From: Candidatus Bathyarchaeia archaeon
GTDB taxonomy: Archaea; Thermoproteota; Bathyarchaeia; Bathyarchaeales; Bathyarchaeaceae
Assembly (NCBI GenBank): GCA_035283685.1
Contig: DATETJ010000011.1
Span: 184,461 to 248,460, forward strand
Direction of reading: 5' to 3'
DNA length: 64,000 nucleotides
In this document: positions 36,479 to 44,266 of the stretch, in pieces
How the letters are laid out: every line of letters begins with the position of its first letter
How positions within the stretch are numbered: the stretch's first letter is position 1
The notes under the pieces: generated by a model
Told to the model about the DNA's origin: nothing
Databases searched by the model: none
Seen by the model: the letters and a program-made list of their open reading frames with translations, nothing else
Translations under genes and position numbers: made by a program

Positions 36479-37210
36479 TTAAGGAATGTAGGGCATTAGC
36501 GAAATTCCATGATCTGAAATCACAATGTGACTGTAGTTCATGTTGTGGTTGGTGCCTCTCATCTTGCGCACCACTGCACGCTTTCGGATGCCTTCTCTTT
36601 CATCAATAGTTTCGAATAGAATTACGCCATCGGCCACGAATTCCTCAAAGCCAAGCCCAATCGTTTTGGTTCCGGTCGGAAGTTCCACGAGCAACAAGGT
36701 TGTGCAGTCGCTTTTTCCCATCAATTTGTCTAACATGTGAAGTATGATTCTTGCATCTATCCGTCTGTTGAAGGCTTGAGCCATGGCGGTAAACGAGTCC
36801 ACCACTAATCTCTTTGCCCCAAGCTCCAGAACCTCTCTCGACAACATGCCAAGCGTTGACGAAACTGTATCTTCCCGTGTCGTAAGGAGATCCAAGAACT
36901 TGAACTTCCCTTGGCTTTCCAATGGCTCAAAATCGAAGCCGAACTTCCTCAAATTCTCATAGAAGAACTCCTTATGCTCCCCGAAAGACAAGTAGATGCC
37001 GCATTCGTTGAGGTTCTTTGCGCCATGATAGAGAAAATGCGCAGACGCGATAGTCTTGCCCGAACCCGGAGAGCCTGCCAGCAGGATGAGACTACCTCTA
37101 GGAAAGCCCCCTTCAATCATCTCATCCAAACCAACTATGCCAGAGGAGACCCTATTGTCCAGTTCATCGGCTTCGGGAACTGTCACCAAGTCGCTTTGCT
37201 GTTCAGACAA
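36479..37210 (-). CDS. KaiC-type RecA-superfamily ATPase
   Basis: 243 residues, one RecA/KaiC domain. VGLDEMIEGGFPRGSLILLAG leads into Walker A GSPGSGKTI, followed by the KaiC-specific GIYLSFGEHKEFFYENL and the Walker B-like KRLVVDSFTAMAQAF. Single-domain archaeal KaiC proteins act as signalling ATPases (for example in archaellum control or with sensor proteins). Divergent from the large surface protein, whose cytoplasmic domain looks like a degenerate relative of this fold; the pairing is inference. Confidence 0.88.
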   Translation of the reverse strand: MSEQQSDLVTVPEADELDNRVSSGIVGLDEMIEGGFPRGSLILLAGSPGSGKTIASAHFLYHGAKNLNECGIYLSFGEHKEFFYENLRKFGFDFEPLESQGKFKFLDLLTTREDTVSSTLGMLSREVLELGAKRLVVDSFTAMAQAFNRRIDARIILHMLDKLMGKSDCTTLLLVELPTGTKTIGLGFEEFVADGVILFETIDEREGIRKRAVVRKMRGTNHNMNYSHIVISDHGISLMPYIP

Positions 37211-37448
37211 GTAAATACGCCTCCTCTCTATGTCAGAGGACCTTCATATTAATCGATTATGAATCGACAAACTGTATCAAAAACATGTTTCACCCTCGCT
37301 TTTCGGGAGAAATGAGAAGAGGCAAATTGGATTTCCAATTCATATGTATTAAATCCGTCTAGCTCGGACATTCCAACAGGAACGGAAGACTACCAAAGGA
37401 AGGCGATGCTTAGACTACTCCAGACTCTAGAAAAGGCGCACACAGCTC

Positions 37449-40349
37449 ATGTTGAAGAAAAAACCTAGTTCCAAGAACCTTTTCCTTTCACTTCGACTAT
37501 TGCTCAGCTTTTTCATTCTTCTTGGGTCACTTAGCCCTGCCCATGGCAACGCAGACGCAACCTACTACGCAAGCGATTACAGCGTCTCAAATGGAACATA
37601 TCTTTCCGGCAGCGTTCCAGCAAGTCTTCGAGCTGTTGACTCAGATTATTTCACCGTACAGAGCACGCCTTCATCAACGTCCAGTTCATCATACAATCCT
37701 ATTAATCACACGTTGTTTGGCGGCACGGCTAATGTTTCAGGCACAACAGTGGATTTGGTCTCAGACAATAGCGTTCACATGGTTTACCGAAGTTATCCAA
37801 GCGCAATGTCCGCCCAAACTCTTTATGCGCATCAAGAAGCCACAACAATTGGAGGAAACCCGTATTACACGCAAAGACCTGAGACATCCGACTTAACTGG
37901 CACAAGCTTACCTGCTCCAATGGCTACGGCGGGAAGACAACTTCTGGGAAGATTCGTTTACCCGTTAAACGGCTTGACCTCAATACCTGCAAGCACTTGG
38001 ACAGAGTTTTACAGGGCGTGGCGGGATTCAGATCCACGCATCGCTTTTGATTCTGTCGGCTCAGGAAACAACGGGGATGGAACCGCAACTATTACTTGGA
38101 ATCACGTTGTAGGCACTGGAACCAACAGGCTTGTCATGATTGGCATTTCGATAAGAACCGTGACTGTCTCGGTTCTAAATGTAACTATAGGTGGGCAATC
38201 AGCTACCTTTCTCAGAAGCGATGTACGCGGCAACGAGGTTCGCGGAGAAATCTGGTATCTCGTCAACCCAGATTCCGGTTCAAAGATCGTTACTGTAACG
38301 CTTTCAGGCATATCTAAAGCAAGCGGAGGAAGCGTGAGTTACACTGGGGTTGCACAGACAAGTCCATTTGACAACCATCGAGGCGTGTCTTACGTTGGCG
38401 TAGATCCATCAATATCATTGACGACGACTAATAGTAATGATTGGATTTTCTCGAGTCTAGCCATTTCAGGAACAGCTGTGGCTGCAGCCCACGGCAGTAG
38501 TCAAGTGCATCGTTACTACGATATTGGAACGGGCGGCGGCGGGTCAAGCCGAGCTGGAACTGACGGGGACGACGAGCCCACAACCACCCCGGGCTTTTAC
38601 TTGATGGGTTGGAACATGAGTTTCTGGTCCGACGTGATCGTGCAGGCAGTGGCGCTCAAACCAGCGCCTCCACCAGTTGGACACGTTGATATTGACATTC
38701 TGATTCTGAAATCGGATGGCACAATCCGCACAACCATTGCGACAAACACCGCAAACTCCGTGGATTTAACATCAACTCCAACAACGCTTACAGGAACCTA
38801 CTCAATGGCAGCATACACTGTTGTAAATCAAACAGACTTCCTTGAAATCGACTATTATGTCGAAGTTACCGCAGCCACATCTGGCACAGCAGCGTACCTA
38901 AGAATAGACGATAATTCTTTGCCTGTAGCCAATCAAACAAGACTAGCCAACATCATGCTACCGAATGAATACACGGTTGAAGTCGAATTTTCTGGCCTTT
39001 CCAACACGTTTGCCTGGACGCAGATCAACTGGACCGTAAAAGGCGCATGGACGACTAGCACTGCAGCGGTCACGTTGCAGCTCTACGACTACGCTTTAAG
39101 CAGGTATCCAGCCGGCGGAAACGGCTTCATTGCTTACACGTCAAACGCGACTGCAAACACAGATGAAACAAGAACACAAGCGGTAACGACGAACCCTCAG
39201 CAATTCCGCGATGCCTCAGGCAACTGGAAAGTCAAGGTTAAGGGCGTAAAGACCTCAAACGCGCCATTCGACTTCAAAGCCGACTGGATAGAGTTCAGAC
39301 CTACGCATTACAGTGAATATGCGGCGTCAACGGAATTCCTGTTTTCATCCATAACCAATGAAGCTGCCATGCAGCTTAACTTCACGGTTGTGAACGAATA
39401 CGACATTGCAGGCGTCTCCGTCGCGGTTCAAGTCTGGAATTATTCATCCTCTGCCTACGTGAGCCGCGGTCAAGGCTATCTGAGGTACATGGCGTATTAT
39501 GTAAACGAAACCAGAACGTTGAGCATAGACGCAGACCCGCAGGTCTTCACGCTGAACGGAAGTGCAAAAATACGCATCACAAGCCTTTCGTCAACCACGA
39601 CCCGGTACCAGCAAAGGACAAACCAAATCAAACTCGAACGCAAGAACGCCGCAGGCACACTGTCGCCGCTCGGCGTGATTACAGTATTCCTGTATGCTTT
39701 GCCCGTGCCCTTTGCACTCGTATTCCTCTGGTGGCTGTTGCTCAAACGTAGGAAAAATGCTAGACCAAAAATTGGGAAGAAAATTACAGCGTTTTCGGAG
39801 CAGTTCGGGATGACCCATGAGCAGATGGCGGGCAGGAAGATGCTTCTGGAAGTTGACCCAGCATCTGACTACAACATGGCGCTTTCAGGCTTCGTTTCTG
39901 AGGCCAAGAACAGCGACGAGAAACTCTTCATCGTGACAAACCGGAACAGCGCATTGCATTCGGTGTTTTCGCCAGCTGAGAATCCCCATTTCCTCATTCT
40001 GACTTCAAAAACCAATTATCAGCAGCAAGTAAGCAAGAAGGAAACTCTTCTGCCCGCAAGTGATCTTTCCGTCTTGCTCAACGCCTGTGCCAAAATCCAA
40101 GAAACACAGTCGAATAAGACCGTCAACCTGCTGTTCGACAACGTCTCTGACATCATCCTCAGATGTGGTTTCGACAAAACCTACAAATTCACCCGCCTGC
40201 TCTTGGAAGCGCTCTCATCATCCAAAACCACAGCCCTGTTCGTGTTCATCCCAACAGCACACGAGCAAGAAGTAGCGTCATCAATCAGAGGCTTATTCCA
40301 GACACAGTTAGCTTACACTAAAGACGGACCAAAAACTGGGAATACATAG
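37449..40349 (+). CDS. Giant surface protein with transmembrane anchor and cytoplasmic DUF835-like domain
   Basis: 966 residues. A signal peptide (KNLFLSLRLLLSFFILLGS) is followed by roughly 700 residues rich in Ser, Thr, Asn and beta-strand repeats, resembling adhesion/S-layer modules (VLNVTIGGQSATFL, VSYTGVAQTSPFDNH). One C-terminal transmembrane helix (FLYALPVPFALVFLWWLLL) and a basic stop-transfer KRRKNARPK follow. The last ~180 residues form a cytoplasmic alpha/beta domain (LLFDNVSDIILRCGFDKTY) like DUF835 / inactive KaiC-type domains. This is a plausible receptor linking the cell surface to KaiC-type signalling, which is inference. Confidence 0.7.
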   Translation: MLKKKPSSKNLFLSLRLLLSFFILLGSLSPAHGNADATYYASDYSVSNGTYLSGSVPASLRAVDSDYFTVQSTPSSTSSSSYNPINHTLFGGTANVSGTTVDLVSDNSVHMVYRSYPSAMSAQTLYAHQEATTIGGNPYYTQRPETSDLTGTSLPAPMATAGRQLLGRFVYPLNGLTSIPASTWTEFYRAWRDSDPRIAFDSVGSGNNGDGTATITWNHVVGTGTNRLVMIGISIRTVTVSVLNVTIGGQSATFLRSDVRGNEVRGEIWYLVNPDSGSKIVTVTLSGISKASGGSVSYTGVAQTSPFDNHRGVSYVGVDPSISLTTTNSNDWIFSSLAISGTAVAAAHGSSQVHRYYDIGTGGGGSSRAGTDGDDEPTTTPGFYLMGWNMSFWSDVIVQAVALKPAPPPVGHVDIDILILKSDGTIRTTIATNTANSVDLTSTPTTLTGTYSMAAYTVVNQTDFLEIDYYVEVTAATSGTAAYLRIDDNSLPVANQTRLANIMLPNEYTVEVEFSGLSNTFAWTQINWTVKGAWTTSTAAVTLQLYDYALSRYPAGGNGFIAYTSNATANTDETRTQAVTTNPQQFRDASGNWKVKVKGVKTSNAPFDFKADWIEFRPTHYSEYAASTEFLFSSITNEAAMQLNFTVVNEYDIAGVSVAVQVWNYSSSAYVSRGQGYLRYMAYYVNETRTLSIDADPQVFTLNGSAKIRITSLSSTTTRYQQRTNQIKLERKNAAGTLSPLGVITVFLYALPVPFALVFLWWLLLKRRKNARPKIGKKITAFSEQFGMTHEQMAGRKMLLEVDPASDYNMALSGFVSEAKNSDEKLFIVTNRNSALHSVFSPAENPHFLILTSKTNYQQQVSKKETLLPASDLSVLLNACAKIQETQSNKTVNLLFDNVSDIILRCGFDKTYKFTRLLLEALSSSKTTALFVFIPTAHEQEVASSIRGLFQTQLAYTKDGPKTGNT

Positions 40350-40394
40350 ACCAAGCATCACATTTTCCGTCGGTTTGATTGTGAACAGGTGAAG

Positions 40395-40423
40395 TTTTTC
40401 TTTCAATTCCCCTTTTCTTGGGG
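40395..40423 (-). repeat. CRISPR-repeat-like motif, copy 1
   Basis: On the minus strand this reads CCCCAAGAAAAGGGGAATTG followed by AAAG. It is very similar to 41167-41196, and both end in GAATTGAAAG, a typical archaeal CRISPR repeat 3' end. It is solitary: no second repeat lies within a spacer length. It sits before vapB and just after the surface-protein gene. Confidence 0.45.
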
Positions 40424-40531
40424 TCCAGTGTACAATGGTTATCCTGAATATGCAATTTAATCCTACGTCATATTTGAAATAGGAAGATTTTTTAAGGTAG
40501 TACATCCATTTCTTATCTGAGGCAAAGGCAC

Positions 40532-40759
40532 GTGCATAACGTCGTGAAAGTAACAAGAAGAGGACAGACCACGATTCCAGCCGAACTCAGACAAAAACTG
40601 GGAATAAGAGAAGGAGACGAACTAATGGTCGAAGCCACCGAACAAGGATTACTCTTCAAAGTGATTCCCAAACTTGAGGAAATGGCTGGCATTGACGCAA
40701 AATATGGCAAAGTGGAAGAGATCAAGAAAGAGATCGATAAACTGAGAGAGGAATACTAA
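40532..40759 (+). CDS. vapB: AbrB-type antitoxin (VapB)
   Basis: 75 residues. The N-terminal swapped-hairpin AbrB/MazE DNA-binding domain (VVKVTRRGQTTIPAELRQKLGI) is followed by a charged helical tail that would neutralise VapC. GTG start. It ends one base before vapC. VapB-VapC complexes normally repress their own promoter; no clear operator palindrome is visible upstream. Confidence 0.9.
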   Translation: MHNVVKVTRRGQTTIPAELRQKLGIREGDELMVEATEQGLLFKVIPKLEEMAGIDAKYGKVEEIKKEIDKLREEY

Positions 40760-40760
40760 C

Positions 40761-41159
40761 TTGAAACTGGTCTTAGACACCAGATTCCTAACCGAGCACT
40801 TCTACTCTGACCAAACCGAAACAAAACACAAAACCACCAGGAAACTCAGAGAACTAACCGAAAAAAGAGAGGGAATACTGCCCACCGTAGTCATCTCCGA
40901 AATCATTCAGATAACATGCGAAAAAAGGGGAAAGGAGATGGCAGAGACTCGCTATCTGGCGCTGATGGAAAGCGGACTTCAAATCCAAAACCTAAACCCA
41001 GCAATCGCCAAACAAGCCGGGCTGCTTAAATGCCGACACAAAAACGTATCAATGGGAGACTGCATCATCGCCTCAACAGCCATCATCAACCAAGCAAGAA
41101 TACTATCCGACGACCCCCACTTTGACAACATAGAGGAAACCAAACGCGTCTGGATCTGA
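40761..41159 (+). CDS. vapC: PIN-domain toxin (VapC)
   Basis: 132 residues with the PIN nuclease acidic quartet: Asp6 (LVLDTRFL), Glu47 (VISEIIQ), Asp100 (SMGDCIIAS) and Asp117/118 (LSDDPHF). Probably cuts tRNA or rRNA when released from VapB. TTG start one base after vapB. The module is bracketed by the two CRISPR-repeat-like motifs and followed by repeat copy C. Confidence 0.92.
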   Translation: MKLVLDTRFLTEHFYSDQTETKHKTTRKLRELTEKREGILPTVVISEIIQITCEKRGKEMAETRYLALMESGLQIQNLNPAIAKQAGLLKCRHKNVSMGDCIIASTAIINQARILSDDPHFDNIEETKRVWI

Positions 41160-41166
41160 AAGATAA

Positions 41167-41196
41167 TTTTTCACTTTCAATTCCCCTTTGCTGGGA
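41167..41196 (-). repeat. CRISPR-repeat-like motif, copy 2
   Basis: On the minus strand this reads AATCCCAGCAAAGGGGAATT followed by GAAAG. I recall Sulfolobus repeats of the form AATCCCAAAAGGAATTGAAAG, which is strikingly close. It is solitary, seven bases after the vapC stop, in the same orientation as copy 1, about 770 bases away. Confidence 0.45.
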
Positions 41197-41204
41197 TTTT
41201 CCTT

Positions 41205-41431
41205 GACTCCTTCTTCCGAAATTCATATCAGCCCACAACCGCCAACATGAAACAAACACATGCCAAACGTCACGCTTAGCAACATTAAACGTCACGCATA
41301 ACTATGTTGAAAGTCACCACAAAACACGAGTAAACAGAGCCCACAACACCATACAAAAACAAGAACAGACCTCAAACCGCAACCAGAAAACTCCAACTTT
41401 CACCACAAAAAAATTTTCCCAGACTCATACT
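41205..41431 (-). repeat. Dispersed non-coding repeat, copy C (inverted relative to B)
   Basis: The minus strand aligns with 43561-43781 on the plus strand: shared blocks include AATTTTTTTGTGGTGAAAG, GGTTGCGGTTTGAGGTCTGT, TTTTTGTATGGTGTT and TGCGTGACGTTTAATGTTGC. By eye the first ~105 bases are about 85% identical, and the rest is less so. It ends in GGAAGAAGG, matching the hairpin arm of copy B. Orientation is opposite to B, so B and C form an inverted pair about 2.1 kb apart. Confidence 0.75.
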
Positions 41432-41458
41432 ACACCCTCAGCTCCCAACTAACATGGA

Positions 41459-41507
41459 GTGACGCCAAGTTACGCCAAAGTGCGCTAAATCACGCTAAAG
41501 TACCAAA
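41459..41507 (+). repeat. 10-11-bp tandem repeat upstream of aIF1
   Basis: Units GTGACGCCAA, GTTACGCCAAA, GTGCGCTAAA, TCACGCTAAA and a partial GTACCAAA lie head to tail, consensus close to GTNACGCYAAA. The period equals one helical turn, so each unit presents the same DNA face. It ends about 30 bases before the TATA box of the aIF1 gene, a likely place for a cooperative regulator. Confidence 0.6.
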
Positions 41508-41575
41508 TTGACGAAACCCAACCCTACACGATTACTCTTAAATACTCCACACAATATTCCTAACAACAGAGAACA

Positions 41576-41887
41576 ATGCCTGAAATCTGTCCAACATGCG
41601 GATTACCAAAAGACATCTGCGTCTGCGGCGAAATCAGCAAAGAACAACAACGAATCAAAGTTCGTGTAGAAACCAGAAAATTCGGAAGAGCAGTCACCAT
41701 AATCGACGGCATAGACCCAAAAGAAAACGACATGGGACGCCTAGCACAAAAAATGAAAACCTTCTGCGCATGCGGAGGAACCGCCAAAAGCGGCCAAATC
41801 ATACTCCAAGGCGACCACCGAGACCGCGTAGCAGACTTTCTCGCGCAGCAGCTGGGCTACCCAAAAGACAACATAGAAGTACAGTAA
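41576..41887 (+). CDS. Translation initiation factor aIF1 (SUI1)
   Basis: 103 residues. N-terminal zinc knuckle with C5, C8, C15 and C17 (ICPTCG ... ICVCG), then the SUI1/eIF1 domain ending CACGGTAKSGQIILQGDHRDRV and LGYPKDNIEV. It promotes start-codon selection on the small ribosomal subunit. TATA box at about 41536; the leader is short. Followed after 45 bases by a small zinc-ribbon gene. Confidence 0.93.
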   Translation: MPEICPTCGLPKDICVCGEISKEQQRIKVRVETRKFGRAVTIIDGIDPKENDMGRLAQKMKTFCACGGTAKSGQIILQGDHRDRVADFLAQQLGYPKDNIEVQ

Positions 41888-41932
41888 GACAACCGATATC
41901 AGCAGGCGTAGTACAGGAGCCACACACAGTCC

Positions 41933-42172
41933 ATGGGAATGCTCCGTAACTTCCGTGAAGTAGTACGAAACCTAAGACACAACCGCGCCTCACCCAAACT
42001 GTGTCCACGTTGCGGCAGCCCAAAAATACGACTTTCCACACGCTTCGACATGTGGCTTTTCCCAGAACAATACATATGCCAACAATGCGGCTACAAGGGA
42101 CCAGTCACACTCGAACTCGAAGAACAAAAGGAAAACAAGGAAACAGGTGAAAAAGAAAAGGGCGGAGCCTAA
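41933..42172 (+). CDS. Small conserved zinc-ribbon protein
   Basis: 79 residues. Helical basic N-terminus (LRNFREVVRNLRHNRAS), then a zinc ribbon with C24, C27, C49 and C52 (LCPRCGSPK ... YICQQCGYKG) and a Glu/Lys-rich tail. Downstream of aIF1 in the same direction and overlapping the 3' end of tfb by four bases, convergently. Possibly a ribosome- or transcription-associated protein; function unknown. Confidence 0.75.
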   Translation: MGMLRNFREVVRNLRHNRASPKLCPRCGSPKIRLSTRFDMWLFPEQYICQQCGYKGPVTLELEEQKENKETGEKEKGGA

Positions 42173-43107
42173 TCTGGCAACTCCAAGCCCAATTGACGCT
42201 TCAAACTCTTGTAACGGTTCCTAACCGTAACCTCAGTCACGCCAGCAGCCTCAGCAATGTCCTTCTGAGTCTTCTTCTCATTACTCTGCAAGCAGGCAAT
42301 GTACAAAGCGGCAGCAGCCAAACCCATAGGATCTTTGCCAGAAGCCGCACGCCTCCTCTTAGCTTCATGAATGATCTTGATAGCCAAGCCCTGCGTCGGA
42401 CCACTAATGCCCGTGCGCTCAGCAATCTTAGACACATAAGTCATGGGATCAGCAATGGGCATCTGCATCTCAAGCTCGCGCAGCAACAATCGATAGCAAC
42501 GAGCCACGTCCTTCTTGTCAACCAAGCTGGCTTCAGCAATTTCACGTAAGGTCCGAGGGGTCTCGGTGTTGCGACACGCAGCGTACAGAGATGCAGCAGC
42601 GATAGCTGCGATTGATCTGCCTCTCACCAAACCCTTCTCTAAAGATTTGCGGTATACAACAGCAGCCTTCTCCTTAATCGGCCCAGGAATGTACAGCTTG
42701 TCAGACAGTCGATCTAACTCAGCCATAGCTTGAGCCAAGTTGCGGTCAACAGACGAATGCACACGAGAACGAATCTGCCACTTCCGCAAACGCCACATCT
42801 GCAAGCGAGTGGACAACGGCAGTTTGCGTCCAAAAGCGTCTCTGTCAACCCTTCCGATGGCTGTGGACAAACCTTTATCATGAACCGAATACGAGGTAGG
42901 TACGCCGACACGGCTGCGGGATTCCTTCTCCTCCTGCGTAAAAGCACGCCACTCAGGACCCTTGTCCAATGTTTGCTCATGCAGAACTAGGCCACAATTG
43001 CTGCAAACGGTTTCTCCACTATCGTAATCGTGAACCAGACTTGTGCTGCCACATTCGGGACATTTGTCCGCGAGTCTGGGCTTTGCCTCTGCCTTCGCCA
43101 CGGTCAT
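42169..43107 (-). CDS. tfb: Transcription factor B (TFB, TFIIB homologue)
   Basis: 312 residues. N-terminal zinc ribbon with C16, C19, C35 and C38 (KCPECGS ... VCSNCGLV), then the B-finger/linker (PEWRAFTQEEKESRSRVGVP) and two cyclin folds (for example RGRSIAAIAAASLYAACRN and DPMGLAAAALYIACLQ). Bridges TBP on the TATA box with RNA polymerase. The conserved HTH at the C-terminus (ITEVTVRNRYKSLKR-like) reads BRE. Single copy in this window. It has a strong TATA (43224-43240) and a leader of about 90 bases. Confidence 0.97.
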   Translation of the reverse strand: MTVAKAEAKPRLADKCPECGSTSLVHDYDSGETVCSNCGLVLHEQTLDKGPEWRAFTQEEKESRSRVGVPTSYSVHDKGLSTAIGRVDRDAFGRKLPLSTRLQMWRLRKWQIRSRVHSSVDRNLAQAMAELDRLSDKLYIPGPIKEKAAVVYRKSLEKGLVRGRSIAAIAAASLYAACRNTETPRTLREIAEASLVDKKDVARCYRLLLRELEMQMPIADPMTYVSKIAERTGISGPTQGLAIKIIHEAKRRRAASGKDPMGLAAAALYIACLQSNEKKTQKDIAEAAGVTEVTVRNRYKSLKRQLGLELPD

Positions 43108-43427
43108 TCCCCACTATATACGCTGAAAAGGCGAGAAAACCGTCACCAAGCGAGAAGTTCAGCGAGAACTTACGGGCTTAGAATTCGTCCATCTGGCCCC
43201 GCCGTATTTTGATTCTTAGGAAAGGTTTAAATATATAAACGTTGCGATTTCCGTAAACATATCAATTTTACACTTTAAGTCCTAATATTGATGGTAGTCT
43301 TTTACAATTCATCTCTCTACTCCATGACGGTCTTATCAATGATGATATCATTCACAAAGTTGGAACCAGCCTGACTCATGAATGATTTATTAGTATGATG
43401 CTGTCAAATTGTGTTTTAGCCCGGTGC
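43108..43427. other. tfb promoter and tRNA-Gln upstream region
   Basis: A 320-base divergent gap. The tfb promoter is the A/T-rich GGTTTAAATATATAAAC at 43224-43240, read on the minus strand. For tRNA-Gln, GATTTATTAG (43383-43392) is the best TATA, placing its start near 43412-43418. No coding frame is supported. Confidence 0.55.
43418..43427 (+). repeat. Duplicated tRNA acceptor 5' strand in the tRNA-Gln leader
   Basis: AGCCCGGTGC directly precedes the mature 5' end AGCCCGGTCG. It repeats the first eight bases of the tRNA and could compete for pairing with the 3' acceptor strand CCGGGCU in the precursor. Confidence 0.7.
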
Positions 43428-43537
43428 AGCCCGGTCGAGGCTAGTGGAGAAAGCTTCTGCTAGCCGCCGACTCTAGCGGTCAAGGATGGCGGGCTCTGGA
43501 CCCGCTGACGAGAGTTCGAATCTCTCCCGGGCTACCA
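43428..43537 (+). tRNA. tRNA-Gln (CUG) with a 34-nt intron in the D arm
   Basis: Acceptor AGCCCGG (43428-43434) pairs with CCGGGCU (43527-43533), with discriminator A and encoded CCA. Anticodon stem GCGGG/CCCGC holds loop CUCUGGA (anticodon CUG, 43496-43498); T arm GAGAG-UUCGAAU-CUCUC. The D arm is broken by an intron at 43438-43471, between positions 10 and 11. Removing it restores D-stem pairs G10-U25, U11-A24, C12-G23 and U13-G22. The splice region shows central helix CGGU/GCCG, three-base bulges CGA and ACU and a GGCUAG/CUAGCC intron hairpin, a relaxed bulge-helix motif lacking the outer helix. Confidence 0.9.
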
Positions 43538-44266
43538 TTCTGCATAGGTGGATGGGTGTACGTTGAGTGCTGAAAAATTTTTTTGTGGTGAAAGCTCGGC
43601 TTTTCTGGTTGCGGTTTGAGGTCTGTTCCTGTTTTTGTATGGTGTTTCTGGCGCTGTTGGCTCGTGTTCTTGCGTGACGTTCAATGTTGGTATGCGTGAC
43701 GTTCAATGTTGCTATGCGTGGCATTTGCCTATGTTGGCTGATGCTCTGTGGGAAAAGAAATTTAGAAAGAAGAAGGCACCATGCCCCTTATACCTTCTTC
43801 TACCGGTGTTGTGGTTGTGTGCGTGGTGGTGTTGACTTGCGCTATTGTTTCATCATCATCACGGGTGGGTCTGGCTGAAGCTGTATGGACATCGTCGTCA
43901 GAGTGTTCCCGGTGACATCAACGCTCAGAATGTTGCTGGGGAGCTATGGCTGTTCTGAAGTTGTTGTTGACTAGTGTAGTGCTTTGCCCTCAACAACTTC
44001 TTGTATGTTGGAGGCGGTTTTCTTTTCAGATGTTATTAACTCTAGGTTAGAAACCGTAATAATACCGAGGGGCTTTAGGTTTAGAAGTAGTTGTCTGCGC
44101 CGCGTGTACGTTGACTACTACTTCTTTGCTGGTTTGCGGTTGGTAGCTGTGGGCGTGTGGGTGTGATGGAGTGTGGTTTAGGAGTTTTTTTGTGGCTTGG
44201 GCTATCTTGAAGTAATCAGGAAGCAACGGTGAAAGATCAGGCGAGTGGTAGAAGCGGATTGACGGT
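43538..44266. other. 729-base gene-free gap carrying repeat copy B
   Basis: Between tRNA-Gln and the AbiE-like toxin gene. Short open frames here are low-complexity and not conserved between repeat copies. Almost the whole gap up to about 44080 is the composite repeat; the remaining ~185 bases (G/T-rich, for example TTTTTTTGTGGCTTGGG) show no feature I can name. Confidence 0.6.
43561..44077 (+). repeat. Dispersed non-coding repeat, copy B (longest)
   Basis: Composite of about 517 bases. Bases 43561-43781 match copy C (inverted) and include two perfect-length 22-bp tandem units TGCGTGACGTTCAATGTTGS (43671-43692, 43693-43714) with a third degenerate one. Then comes the GAAGAAGG ... CCTTCTTC hairpin (43769-43801). 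The core 43891-44077 matches copy A but carries an extra block with a perfect 10-bp stem GAAGTTGTTG (43957-43966) / CAACAACTTC (43991-44000). No open frame survives across copies. Starts about 24 bases after the tRNA-Gln 3' end. Confidence 0.7.

Larger units (their letters stand above)
41160..41575. other. Gene-free region with three kinds of repeat
   Basis: A 416-base stretch between vapC and the aIF1 gene. In order it contains the second CRISPR-like motif (41167-41196), copy C of the dispersed repeat in inverted orientation (41205-41431), a 10-11-bp tandem repeat (41459-41507) and the aIF1 promoter (CTTAAATACTCC, about 41536-41547). No credible reading frame is present. Confidence 0.7.

Noticed and set aside
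40395..41196. CRISPR array
   Set aside because: Only two repeat-like motifs 770 bases apart; no regular spacers or cas genes, so reported only as a finding.
43473..43724. 83-codon minus-strand frame ending MVARERFELSSAGPEPAILDR
   Set aside because: Antisense of tRNA-Gln and part of repeat copy B; no coding signature.
43635..43878. Two plus-strand frames in repeat copy B
   Set aside because: Low-complexity, Cys/Trp-rich translations not shared with the other copies.
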